Assembly (NCBI GenBank): GCA_031292575.1
Contig: JARLGX010000017.1
Span: 151,712-215,711 of the forward strand
Source: Paludibacter sp.
GTDB taxonomy: Bacteria > Bacteroidota > Bacteroidia > Bacteroidales > Paludibacteraceae
Reading direction: 5' to 3'
DNA length: 64,000 nt
Shown: positions 24,477 through 32,664 of the stretch, piece after piece
Layout: each line of letters begins with the position of its first letter
How positions within the stretch are numbered: position 1 is the first letter of the stretch
The notes under the pieces: model-generated
Told to the model about the DNA's origin: nothing
The model's database searches: none
The model's input: only the letters and a program-made list of their open reading frames with translations
Position numbers and translations under genes: made by a program

Positions 24477-25055
24477 TCAAAGTGCCGCAAAATTCCGTGC
24501 GTTTGAGTCCCATGAAACTGAATTTTTTATTGCTTTTAAAACGTCTTCGGGTGTTTCTACTACTTCCCACATTCTTCGGTGCTCCTCACGCATAAAATGT
24601 TCATCAACAGCACGATTAAGCATTGTTATCAATGCATCAAAATAACCTTCGAGGTTTACAATCACGATTGGTTTCGTGAAGATTCCCAGTCTTTTCCAGG
24701 TAATTACTTCCAATAATTCTTCCAATGTGCCACATCCTCCAGGCAAAGCCACAACTGCATCGGCCATTAATGCCATTTTTTCTTTCCGTTCATGCATTGT
24801 TTCAACTAAAATCAACTCAGTTAATTTTGTATGATTCCATTCCACATCACACATAAAACGTGGAATAATTCCAGTAATTTTGCCTCCTGCACTCAGCGTA
24901 CTATCTGCCAATTTGCCCATAAGCCCCATAGAACCACCACCATACACAATTGACAGATTTGCTTTAGCCAAAATCTTTCCCAACCGATCAGTTGCATCAA
25001 AATAACTCGGTTTTACCTGAGAGCTTGAAGCACAGTAAACACAAATAGTTTGCAT
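24477..25055 (-). CDS. LOG family protein (TIGR00730, Rossmann fold; lysine decarboxylase-like/cytokinin phosphoribohydrolase-like)
   Basis: 192 residues from the start MQTICVYCASSSQVKPS (25055); a longer frame reaches 25100, but the family begins here. The motifs are SIVYGGGSMGLMGKLAD (near 42) and VALPGGCGTLEELLEVITW (near 98), the PGGxGTxxE phosphoribohydrolase signature. Such proteins cleave nucleoside 5'-monophosphates, releasing cytokinin-type bases in some organisms. They are widespread as housekeeping genes in bacteria, where the real substrate is mostly unknown. It leads the LOG-DUF4271-hemD transcript and is divergent from the epimerase gene. Confidence 0.88.
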   Translation of the reverse strand: MQTICVYCASSSQVKPSYFDATDRLGKILAKANLSIVYGGGSMGLMGKLADSTLSAGGKITGIIPRFMCDVEWNHTKLTELILVETMHERKEKMALMADAVVALPGGCGTLEELLEVITWKRLGIFTKPIVIVNLEGYFDALITMLNRAVDEHFMREEHRRMWEVVETPEDVLKAIKNSVSWDSNARNFAAL

Positions 25056-25097
25056 ATTAATTTGTGAAAGTATTTTAAGTTTTTCGAAATTTGTATG

Positions 25098-25127
25098 CAA
25101 AAATACAGTTTTCTTTCCGTATTTTTG
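25098..25127. promoter_or_regulatory. Divergent -7 elements between the LOG gene and the epimerase gene
   Basis: A minus-strand TATTTTTG (25105-25098) and a plus-strand TATTTTTG (25120-25127) face away from each other between the two genes. Both match TAnnTTTG, but their -33 boxes are not at ideal spacing. Confidence 0.4.
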
Positions 25128-25151
25128 AATTTCAATCTAAAAAACAAAAAA

Positions 25152-26153
25152 ATGATATTAGTTACCGGAGGAACAGGCTTAGTCGGCGGGAACTTGTTGT
25201 GGCATTTGCTGCAGGAGAACGATAAAGTAACAGCTATTCGCCGTTCAACCAGCAAAATAGAATCTCTGCGCACTATTTTTAGTTTTTATACTACAACTCC
25301 CGAAAGGTTTTTAGAGAGAATTGACTGGATAGTTGCCGATGTGCTCGATGAAAATTCAATTCTGAAAGCAATGACTCATGCAACAATTGTTTATCATTGT
25401 GCAGCTATGGTATCTTTGGGAAATAATGATGATATTTTACAACATACCAATGTTATAGGAACAAGAAATATCGTAAATGCCTGCATTCAAAATAACATCA
25501 ATAAATTATGCTTTGTAAGTTCTATTGCAGCATGTGGAAAGAGCATAATCGGTGAACATATTGACGAAAACTCCTTTTGGGAAGATTCATCTATCCAATC
25601 CACTTATTCACGAAGTAAATATTATTCGGAACAGGAAGTTTGGAAAGGAATTCAGAAGGGGTTGAATGCTGTAATTGTAAATCCAGGTGTGATTTTAGGA
25701 GTTTCGGGGAGCAATGCAGGGAGTTCCAAACTATTTTCACAAATTCAAAAAGGAATGATATTTTATACCCTTGGTGGTAGTGGGTATGTTGATGTACAAG
25801 ATGTTGTGAAAGTTATGATTCAATTGACAAATAGTTCTATTTCAAGAGAACGTTTTATTTTGGTTGCTGAAAATTGTTCAAACAAAGATATTTTAAATTG
25901 GATTGCTGATGGTTTCAAAAAAAATCATCCATTTATTCGGGTTGGGAAAAGAGCACTTTGGGCTGTTGGGATTGTTTCTGAATTTTTCGGAAAACTATTT
26001 AATTTTCAGCCATTAATCGACCGTGGAACTGCAAAATCTGCGATTAATCGAAATTATTACTCAAGTAAAAAAATAACAAATTCCATCAGCTATAAATTTA
26101 CGCCCGTAAAAGACTGCATCAAAGATGTTTGCTTATATCTTTCGAATGAATAA
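25152..26153 (+). CDS. NAD-dependent epimerase/dehydratase (extended SDR)
   Basis: 333 residues from ATG 25152, which places MILVTGGTGLVGGNLLWHLL at the N-terminus; a longer frame starts at 25095 but lacks family sense. The TGGTGLVGG glycine-rich loop binds NAD(P). The catalytic tyrosine and lysine are in STYSRSKYYSEQEVW (near residue 157) and the serine in KLCFVSSIAACG. INPGVILG-like VIVNPGVILGV follows. It resembles the dihydroflavonol reductase/3-beta-HSD-like branch rather than a sugar epimerase. Substrate unknown. Confidence 0.85.
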   Translation: MILVTGGTGLVGGNLLWHLLQENDKVTAIRRSTSKIESLRTIFSFYTTTPERFLERIDWIVADVLDENSILKAMTHATIVYHCAAMVSLGNNDDILQHTNVIGTRNIVNACIQNNINKLCFVSSIAACGKSIIGEHIDENSFWEDSSIQSTYSRSKYYSEQEVWKGIQKGLNAVIVNPGVILGVSGSNAGSSKLFSQIQKGMIFYTLGGSGYVDVQDVVKVMIQLTNSSISRERFILVAENCSNKDILNWIADGFKKNHPFIRVGKRALWAVGIVSEFFGKLFNFQPLIDRGTAKSAINRNYYSSKKITNSISYKFTPVKDCIKDVCLYLSNE

Positions 26154-26181
26154 TAATTGATTTAGGCATCTTCCGTTAAAG

Positions 26182-27321
26182 TTATTCTTTCAATGTGGTT
26201 TGAATTATGTCTTTAAAGCTTTCAATAAATAAAGTTGCCTCTGATTTTGATAAACACAAAGGAGGCAGTAAACGAATGATATTAGTTCCGCTTACACCTG
26301 TAAATATCTTTTTCTCAAAAAGCAATTTGTTACGTAGCTCTTTTACCGGTTGATCAAACTCAATCCCAATCATTAACCCTAATCCTCTGACTTCTTTTAT
26401 TTGAGCTATTTTTTTTAATTCTTCAGTAATATAACTTCCAATTTTTTGGGCATTTTCCATCAGATGCTCAACTTTAATAATGTCGAGAACTGCAATGGCA
26501 GCTGTACACGCCAAATGGCTACCACCAAAAGTTGTACCCAATAAACCAAAAGAAGCTTCGAAAGCAGGGCTAATAAGCACAGCCCCTATTGGAAAACCAT
26601 TACCCATACCTTTAGCCACTGTGATTAAATCGGGGCGAATGTCGGCATATTGATGAGCAAAAAACTTACCACTACGTCCATAACCCGATTGAACTTCGTC
26701 CAAAATCAACATTGTTCCGGTTGCCTTACATTCAGCACTCAATTCTTTCAGAAATTCAACGTTTGGAACGCGAATTCCTCCAACTCCTTGAATTCCTTCA
26801 ATAATTACTGCACAAACATCGTTATTTTGCAGCGATTTCCGAACAGTTTCTATATCATTCAATTCAGGAAATTCTACATCGAAACCTTCATTAATTGGTG
26901 CTACTATTTTTAAATTGTCGGTTACCCGCACTGCAGCTGAAGTTCGTCCATGAAAGCTTTTATTGAATGCAATTACCTTGCGTCGACCTGTATGAAAGGA
27001 AGCCAATTTCAGGGCATTTTCGTTAGCTTCCGCACCCGAGTTTACCAGAAACAACGAATAATCGTCATAACCTGAAATTTTACCTAATTTTTCGGCTAAT
27101 TCAATCTGCAATTTATTTATGACAGAATTTGAGTAAAAAACCAGATTTTCAAGTTGTTGTGTAAGCTTTTGAACATAGTATGGATGGGAATGACCAATGG
27201 AAATTACTGCATGTCCACCATACAAATCGAGATATTCGATTCCCTGATTGTCGCTAATTCTGCAACCAATTCCTTTTGTAACTTCAATGTCGAAAAGCGG
27301 ATAAACGTTAAATAAATTCAT
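26182..27321 (-). CDS. argD: Class III aminotransferase, acetyl-/succinylornithine aminotransferase-like
   Basis: 379 residues. Class III PLP enzyme with LFLVNSGAEANENALKLA (near 92), FHGRTSAAVRVTDN (near 128), MLILDEVQSGYGRSGKFFAHQ (near 210) and the Schiff-base lysine in DLITVAKGMGNGFPIGAV (near 239). Length and motifs fit ArgD, which makes N-acetyl- (or in Bacteroides N-succinyl-) ornithine in arginine synthesis. No other arg gene is adjacent, so the substrate remains inferred. It has a near-consensus promoter at 27400-27431 and is divergent from the nucleoside kinase. Confidence 0.85.
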   Translation of the reverse strand: MNLFNVYPLFDIEVTKGIGCRISDNQGIEYLDLYGGHAVISIGHSHPYYVQKLTQQLENLVFYSNSVINKLQIELAEKLGKISGYDDYSLFLVNSGAEANENALKLASFHTGRRKVIAFNKSFHGRTSAAVRVTDNLKIVAPINEGFDVEFPELNDIETVRKSLQNNDVCAVIIEGIQGVGGIRVPNVEFLKELSAECKATGTMLILDEVQSGYGRSGKFFAHQYADIRPDLITVAKGMGNGFPIGAVLISPAFEASFGLLGTTFGGSHLACTAAIAVLDIIKVEHLMENAQKIGSYITEELKKIAQIKEVRGLGLMIGIEFDQPVKELRNKLLFEKKIFTGVSGTNIIRLLPPLCLSKSEATLFIESFKDIIQTTLKE

Positions 27322-27399
27322 AAATTCTATGGTTTAAAGGTTTTTTATAAATCCCGGTACGAAACATAATCCAAATTTCATTTTATTGAAAATGGAATG

Positions 27400-27431
27400 C
27401 AAATGTAATTCAAAATTTAGAGACCTTCAAA
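27400..27431 (-). promoter_or_regulatory. Promoter of the ArgD-like gene
   Basis: Minus strand TTTG (27431-27428), 20 bases, TACATTTG (27407-27400): an excellent match to the Bacteroidota consensus. Predicted start near 27394, giving a leader of about 70 bases. Confidence 0.75.
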
Positions 27432-27503
27432 TAAATACATTTAAAAAAATAGTGTAACTTTACATCGAAAATATGAAAAACGGTTTTAAATACGTCAAAA
27501 TAT

Positions 27504-29174
27504 ATGGAGAATCAAGTTACAATTTACTGCAAAAATACAAAATCCTACCATATTTATCCTTTAGGTATTTCATTGATAGAGATATATCGGGATCTGAAAA
27601 TTGAATTGCAATACCCGGTTATGGCAGCCAGGGTAAATTATAAGGTAGAAGATTTAAACTTTGTGATTTACAAACCAAAAGATATAGAATTTATCGATTT
27701 AAGCGTTCCATCAGGGATGCGGGTTTACGTCAGATCTTTGAGTATGGTTCTTTCAAAGGCAATATCGGAATTATTTCCGGAAGCTATTCTACGCATTGAA
27801 CATCCCATTTCAAAAGGCTATTATTGCAAACTTGACAATTTGAAACAACCAATCACTTCTGAAATAATATCACAAATCAAGGAGCGTGTTAATTTGATTA
27901 TCTCACAGAAGAAACAAATTATTTGTGAAGAAAAGCAAACCAAAGAAGTTAAAGAACTATTTGTAAATAAAGCACATCAAAGCGACAAACTTTCGCTTTT
28001 TGAAACTCTTGGAAATCCATATTTTCGCTTTTTCAGAATTGATGATTTTATTGATTATTACAACGGTGTATTGGTTCCATCAACTGATTATCTCGGATTG
28101 TATGATTTAATCGGATATTATGATGGGATGTTACTTCGTATTCCAAATCGCGAAAATCCTTTAGAGTTGGAGGATGTTGTTATGTCTCCAAAAATGTTTG
28201 ATATTTTCAAAGAATACGTGGGCTGGAATAAAATTATGAAGATTAATAATGTTGGCGATTTCAATATAGCATGTCAGAATAATCAGTCTTTTAATCTCAT
28301 AAAAGTATCTGAAGCTTTGCACGAAAAGAAAGTAGCTTCGATTGCGGATATGATTACACAACGTGATAAAAAAGTTAGATTGGTACTTATTTCAGGACCA
28401 TCCTCTTCGGGTAAAACAACATTTAGCAAACGACTTTCTATTCAATTAATTGTAAGTGGATTAAAGCCTGTAGTTGTGTCGCTCGACAATTATTTTGTAA
28501 ACAGAGATGATACTCCAAGGGACGAAAACGGTGATTATGATTTTGAACATTTGCATGCGCTTGATTTAACCTTGTTCAATCGGAATTTAAAACAATTGCT
28601 CGATGGAGAGGAAATTGAAGTTCCATTTTTTAATTTTGAGGATGGAAAACGCTATTACAAAGGAGAAAAACTGAAATTAAACGATGATAGCATTTTGATT
28701 ATGGAAGGAATTCACGCTTTGAATCCTGAATTAATACCTGACATTCCACCCGAAACTACATTTAAAATTTATGTTTCAGCACTTACCACAATTTCAATAG
28801 ACAATCATAATTGGATTCCAACTACCGATACACGTCTGCTTCGACGAATAATTCGTGACTATCGTTTCAGAAATTATTCGGCTCGTGAGACTATTGCCCG
28901 TTGGCCAAGTGTACGGCGGGGCGAAGAAAAGTGGATTTATCCGTATCAGGAAAAAGCCGATGTTTTATTTAATTCAGCGCTATTATTCGAATTAGCTGTT
29001 TTAAAAAGACATGCAGAACCAATATTAGCAGAAGTACCAAAATATTGCGATGAATACACAGAAACTCATCGGCTTATTAAGTTTCTGAACTATTTTGTTC
29101 CTATTCTTGACCGCGAAATTCCACCAACTTCGTTATTGAGAGAGTTTGTTGGAGGTAGTAGTTTTAGGTATTAA
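27504..29174 (+). CDS. Nucleoside kinase (uridine kinase-like with ThrRS-like N-terminal region)
   Basis: 556 residues. The first ~70 residues look like a TGS-type domain, followed by a region similar to the threonyl-tRNA synthetase second additional domain (EAILRIEHPISKGYYCKL). The second half is a P-loop phosphotransferase with LISGPSSSGKTTFSKRL (Lys304), a VSLDNYFVNRDDTPRDENGD substrate segment, and IMEGIHALNPEL. This domain order is that of the bacterial nucleoside kinases annotated as uridine kinase-like and common in Bacteroidota. It would phosphorylate a nucleoside using ATP. Only a partial -7 match (27455-27462) is visible upstream. Confidence 0.87.
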   Translation: MENQVTIYCKNTKSYHIYPLGISLIEIYRDLKIELQYPVMAARVNYKVEDLNFVIYKPKDIEFIDLSVPSGMRVYVRSLSMVLSKAISELFPEAILRIEHPISKGYYCKLDNLKQPITSEIISQIKERVNLIISQKKQIICEEKQTKEVKELFVNKAHQSDKLSLFETLGNPYFRFFRIDDFIDYYNGVLVPSTDYLGLYDLIGYYDGMLLRIPNRENPLELEDVVMSPKMFDIFKEYVGWNKIMKINNVGDFNIACQNNQSFNLIKVSEALHEKKVASIADMITQRDKKVRLVLISGPSSSGKTTFSKRLSIQLIVSGLKPVVVSLDNYFVNRDDTPRDENGDYDFEHLHALDLTLFNRNLKQLLDGEEIEVPFFNFEDGKRYYKGEKLKLNDDSILIMEGIHALNPELIPDIPPETTFKIYVSALTTISIDNHNWIPTTDTRLLRRIIRDYRFRNYSARETIARWPSVRRGEEKWIYPYQEKADVLFNSALLFELAVLKRHAEPILAEVPKYCDEYTETHRLIKFLNYFVPILDREIPPTSLLREFVGGSSFRY

Positions 29175-29613
29175 GTTGATTAACAAATACTTAAGTAAAA
29201 TACTTGTCAATTTAAAAAATGACTAACTAAATTGAATTTTTTTTGTACATTTGGCACGAATTTGTTTGCAGCAGGGTAGACCTGTAAATTTTAAAGTTAA
29301 GCGGACTTAGTTGTCTGTTTTTCCCATTTTAACCATCTCTTTTTTTTGTGAGAAATTAGTTTAGAGAACACTCATCGGGTCTCACAGAATTTTATTTTTA
29401 ACATAGAATTATAGTTTAATACAGTCAATAGATTTGTGTTAATGTTATTTGGCATAAATTTGCTTGTGCAGCTGCTATGTTTAATTTCACCTGTATTTTA
29501 TATAATTCAGTCTGAATAAATCAGATGTAAATTTGCAATACAATTTTATGCATTTAATCTTTCAGTTAATTAGCAATGATCTCATTTTTTTGCGAAATAA
29601 TTACTTATTGTAA
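29175..29613. other. 439-base intergenic stretch before the outer-membrane barrel gene
   Basis: No gene seen. It contains a stem TGTGAGA (29347-29353) with TCTCACA (29380-29386) followed by a T-rich run, which could end the upstream transcript, and the promoter at 29433-29462. A further TACATTTG at 29246-29253 has no -33 partner. Confidence 0.5.
29433..29462 (+). promoter_or_regulatory. Promoter of the outer-membrane barrel gene
   Basis: TTTG (29433-29436), 18 bases, TAAATTTG (29455-29462). Predicted transcript start near 29468, leaving a long leader of about 145 bases. Confidence 0.6.
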
Positions 29614-30297
29614 ATGAGAAAATTACTAATAATTATAGCACTTTGGTATTTTTTTATCGATGCACCTAAAGCTCAAAGCGAAAGTATTTCAACTGATAAA
29701 AGGATCGGAAGCACTGGTTCTTTAATAGTTTCTTTTGGTCCGGAATATTGCTTTGCTGATACAAAGGAATTTCCCTTGGGTCAAAATTTGAGAAACAATT
29801 GGAATCTTTCGTTGGGCTTTCTACAAAAGTTCCGCAATAATCTTGGATACAAAATAGGTGTAAATTTTGGAAATGTTACTGGATCGGATGGAGATCAAAG
29901 TAGAATGTATTCATTTACTTCGAAACTCGAACAAATATCATTTCAAGGTGAATATACGATTAATATAGGCGATAAATCTAAAAATTCAGAATTTAATTCA
30001 ATTTATTTCTTCTTGGGAGCAGGATTATTAGGCAACAGTACAAATCTGAAATATACGCCCCGTATCGACTATTTGTATAAAGTGAATAAACCTGATTATT
30101 ATAATTTAAATGCTGCTTTACTTGCAGGATTTGGCTATCAATACAAATTAAACACCAGTATTTCTGTGGGAGCAGAATTTAATTTAGAATATGTTTTTTC
30201 TGATTATATAGATGGCTTCAAACCCCCTTATCCTGATTCTCAGTTTAACGATGTTTTACAAGGTTTTTCATTAACTGTAAGTTACGTTGTTTTCTAA
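29614..30297 (+). CDS. Outer-membrane beta-barrel protein of unknown function
   Basis: 227 residues with a signal peptide (MRKLLIIIALWYFFIDAPKAQS). The mature part consists of alternating polar/hydrophobic strands with aromatic ends (SLIVSFGPEYCF, NLGYKIGVNFGNVTG, SIYFFLGAGLLGNS, AALLAGFGYQY, ISVGAEFNLEYVF) and ends in LQGFSLTVSYVVF, a C-terminal strand with terminal Phe as in many outer-membrane barrels. It resembles the general outer-membrane beta-barrel (PorT/OmpA-like 8-strand) group. No specific function can be given. It converges with a T9SS-type gene across a bidirectional terminator. Confidence 0.75.
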   Translation: MRKLLIIIALWYFFIDAPKAQSESISTDKRIGSTGSLIVSFGPEYCFADTKEFPLGQNLRNNWNLSLGFLQKFRNNLGYKIGVNFGNVTGSDGDQSRMYSFTSKLEQISFQGEYTINIGDKSKNSEFNSIYFFLGAGLLGNSTNLKYTPRIDYLYKVNKPDYYNLNAALLAGFGYQYKLNTSISVGAEFNLEYVFSDYIDGFKPPYPDSQFNDVLQGFSLTVSYVVF

Positions 30298-30332
30298 CAG
30301 AATTGTGCTATTATTGATGATTTATAAATAAT

Positions 30333-30362
30333 AAAATGCAGTGGTTTAAGCCACTGCATTTT
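30333..30362. terminator. Bidirectional terminator between convergent genes
   Basis: Perfect 12-bp stem AAAATGCAGTGG (30333-30344) and CCACTGCATTTT (30351-30362) with a 6-base loop. A/T runs on both sides let it serve the barrel gene (plus) and the T9SS gene (minus). Confidence 0.88.
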
Positions 30363-30407
30363 CGAAATAAAAAACTAATAGTCTATTAATAAAAAACATC
30401 AATCATA

Positions 30408-31316
30408 TTAAAGAATTAAAACCCTTACAGATATTGCTTCATTTGCTGTTTGTCCATTTGCAACATACGATCCAACGGGAACGCTGGTTTGTATAGTTGT
30501 AGTGCCACTGGCATTAAAATCAACTGTTTTAACTAATCTGCCAGACATTGCATTATAAAGTTTTAAATTACCTCTTTGATTATTTGGATTTTCTACAACA
30601 ATATTGTTTTGTGAAGTATATATTTTTAATTTTTTATTGCTGTTATTAGAATTACTATTTGAATTATTGCTTAAAGATTTTGAATTTTTTGGTTCTATTG
30701 ACCCAATGGCTAATGTTGTACTTGATGGGTCGGTTGAATTTCCATTTGAAACTACCGGTGTTGCAGGAATTGAAGGAGTAGCTATTGTATCTTTTGAAAC
30801 CGTAGGAGTTGAAGGAATAGCAACAGTTTGTGGGTTACTAGTTACAATTTTGAATCTTCTTACTGATTGTGAACTTAGCTTAGCTGTAAAAGTATAAGTT
30901 GTTCCATCGGCATAAATGTCTATTGTTTTTTTAGCTACTGAATCCACTAAAAAAAGTTGTTGGTAGCGTTGTGATAAATTTTGATGAGTAAAAGTCATTG
31001 TATAAATAGTGTCTATACCTGTTCTAAATCCAATATAGGTATTGTTTACATCTGGAATTGCATCAATTTGAAAATCGCCGGCTGCTTCCATTGCAAATAT
31101 TTGTGGAGCAAGTGGTGTTCCAAACATCTTATATCCGTCCCAACCATTGTCATAATTGCGAGTGCAAGTGGCAACTGAAAATATCCACATCTGATCTGTA
31201 AGGTGAGAACCTTGTACGTCAATGCGTGTACCAACTAAATCTTGGGCAGAAGCATGAGTCACCATAAGAATAAGTGCCAGCTTAATTAGGATAGATTTGA
31301 TTGTAGTTGTTTTCAT
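30408..31316 (-). CDS. T9SS-type secreted protein: shared C-terminal domain plus sorting domain only
   Basis: 302 residues from the start MKTTTIKSILIKLALILMVTHASAQ (31316), a signal peptide; a longer frame adds nine residues. The mature protein starts directly with a ~130-residue domain (IDVQGSHLTDQMWIF, YDNGWDGYKMFGTPLAPQIFA, FTHQNLSQRY, RRFKIVT). The same domain is found at the end of the two large surface proteins to the right. A Pro/Thr/Ser/Asn-rich linker follows (TPTVSKDT to SNNSNSNSNNSN), then a type A-like T9SS sorting domain (LKIYTSQNNIVVENPNNQ ending AISVRVLIL). It looks like a short paralogue of those proteins. Export by T9SS to the surface is inferred. Confidence 0.78.
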   Translation of the reverse strand: MKTTTIKSILIKLALILMVTHASAQDLVGTRIDVQGSHLTDQMWIFSVATCTRNYDNGWDGYKMFGTPLAPQIFAMEAAGDFQIDAIPDVNNTYIGFRTGIDTIYTMTFTHQNLSQRYQQLFLVDSVAKKTIDIYADGTTYTFTAKLSSQSVRRFKIVTSNPQTVAIPSTPTVSKDTIATPSIPATPVVSNGNSTDPSSTTLAIGSIEPKNSKSLSNNSNSNSNNSNKKLKIYTSQNNIVVENPNNQRGNLKLYNAMSGRLVKTVDFNASGTTTIQTSVPVGSYVANGQTANEAISVRVLIL

Positions 31317-31386
31317 AATGCTAAAATTTATAGTGTGAAACAATCTATGAAATTTTGTTCTATTTACTTTGTTGTTGATTGCGATA

Positions 31387-31394
31387 CAAACATA
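31387..31394 (-). promoter_or_regulatory. Putative -7 element (TATGTTTG) for the short T9SS gene
   Basis: Full TAnnTTTG match about 70 bases upstream of the ATG on the minus strand; no clear -33 TTTG. Confidence 0.4.
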
Positions 31395-31875
31395 ATAAAT
31401 ATATTCTATATGTCTGATATATAGCTATTTGTAGTGATATGTTTACTCTTGTAGTAATTTTTACAGTACCTGAATTAATTCATTTTGACGATTAATTGCT
31501 AATATTTATACTGTAATTGTGCAATAAGGAGGGAATGTTTAAAAATAACAAGAGAAATAGAAATAATATGTAGTAAAATGAGGATAAATCAATATAGTAG
31601 TAGTAATTTTTGTTACATTTGGCTAATACTTATTAAAGTGCTATTTTAATTTTATTGACTGATTGTGTATTTAGTGTCAATAAACAATAATATACATTAA
31701 CTATAATTATATATATACTTCGATAATATAACAATAATTTGTATTTAAACTGAGTTATTTTCTTTATTAAAGCCGTTTTTTAGTGAAAATATAGACTTTC
31801 CTCTAAAAATATTATAGTAAATACTATTACTGTACTATTATGTTTGTCAGTATTTGATAAAATAAAATGACAAAA

Positions 31876-31916
31876 AAGGAACGCCTGCAAAGAATTTTTC
31901 TTTGAAGGCGTTCCTT
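31876..31916 (-). terminator. Terminator of the giant T9SS protein / PID-CTERM-like unit
   Basis: Stem AAGGAACGCCT (31876-31886) with AGGCGTTCCTT (31906-31916), extended inward by CAAAGAA/TTCTTTG after one mismatch; a TTTT tract follows on the minus strand. Confidence 0.88.
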
Positions 31917-32032
31917 ATAAGTCTGGTAACAAGTAAATTGATACAATTTAACTACAATTGAAACTTAAATAGATGCTTTGAAAATTAAAAGTAATTTTCT
32001 ATATAAATGTTGAAATTTAAATAGAAAGTTTT

Positions 32033-32662
32033 TTAGAATTTAAACCTTTGTTTTAGAATTCCATATCCGGCGGCAAGTAGCAATAGGAATCCCCAACCAT
32101 CAGGCACTGGAATTGGTGGATTTGTTGGATCGCCTCCAGGGTCAGTACCACCTCCGGTATCGAGAGTTCCATTAGTTGCAAGTTGCCGGACATTTCCTGT
32201 CACTAAATTAGTTGACATTGTAGTTATGCCATTATTCATAACCACTGTATTTGAGTTTGCACTGCTTCTTCCGGAACTGTTATTTGAAATAAATACACCA
32301 CCTGAACCTATATCTGCGCCTGAACTTGCCTTTGGATTTTGATTGGTTGGTGTCTGAACGCTGTATGTATTTGGTGTAGAGCTTTTGTACGTAGATGAAG
32401 GGTAATTATTTACAGCGTAATTAGTCTTTAAATTTGAACTATAATCCGGCACATCCAACTCATTATAATTATTTCCATCTTGTTGACTTATAGCAGGTGC
32501 GTTTTTAATTTCGCCGCCATTAAATACAACACCCTGATTAGGAATGAAATAAGATTTAGATGTATATAAATCAGGACTTCCAATAGGGGAATAAAGCACC
32601 GCCAGGAGCAGTCCGGCCCATGTAAATATCCAAATAAATATGTTTTTTTGCCTTTTATTCAC
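32033..32662 (-). CDS. Small exported protein with PID-CTERM-like C-terminal sorting tail
   Basis: 209 residues. An N-terminal hydrophobic segment (NIFIWIFTWAGLLLAVLYS) serves as signal or anchor. The middle is polar and low-complexity, rich in Ser, Asn, Thr, Tyr and Gly, with no catalytic motif. The C-terminus is PIPVPDGWGFLLLLAAGYG followed by ILKQRFKF: a Pro/Asp-Gly motif, a short hydrophobic stretch and a basic tail. This tripartite form resembles the PID-CTERM sorting signals described for Bacteroidota and is reminiscent of PEP-CTERM. The gene starts 2 bases after the giant T9SS gene's stop codon, so the two are certainly in one transcript by position. Function unknown. Confidence 0.68.
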   Translation of the reverse strand: MNKRQKNIFIWIFTWAGLLLAVLYSPIGSPDLYTSKSYFIPNQGVVFNGGEIKNAPAISQQDGNNYNELDVPDYSSNLKTNYAVNNYPSSTYKSSTPNTYSVQTPTNQNPKASSGADIGSGGVFISNNSSGRSSANSNTVVMNNGITTMSTNLVTGNVRQLATNGTLDTGGGTDPGGDPTNPPIPVPDGWGFLLLLAAGYGILKQRFKF

Positions 32663-32664
32663 GT

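Larger units (their letters stand above)
31317..32032. other. 716-base AT-rich intergenic stretch
   Basis: No gene seen. Contents: a TATGTTTG (-7 type) on the minus strand at 31387-31394 for the short T9SS gene, then about 450 bases of very AT-rich sequence without recognised structure, then the terminator at 31876-31916. Confidence 0.5.

Noticed and set aside
29246..29253. TACATTTG as a promoter for a small RNA in 29260-29400
   Set aside because: The -7 box fits, but no -33 TTTG/TTG lies at the right distance, and the following sequence has no convincing RNA fold or terminator close by.
30408..31316. Short T9SS protein as a broken remnant of a giant gene
   Set aside because: It has its own signal peptide, linker, sorting domain, -7 box and terminator, so it looks like a working gene.
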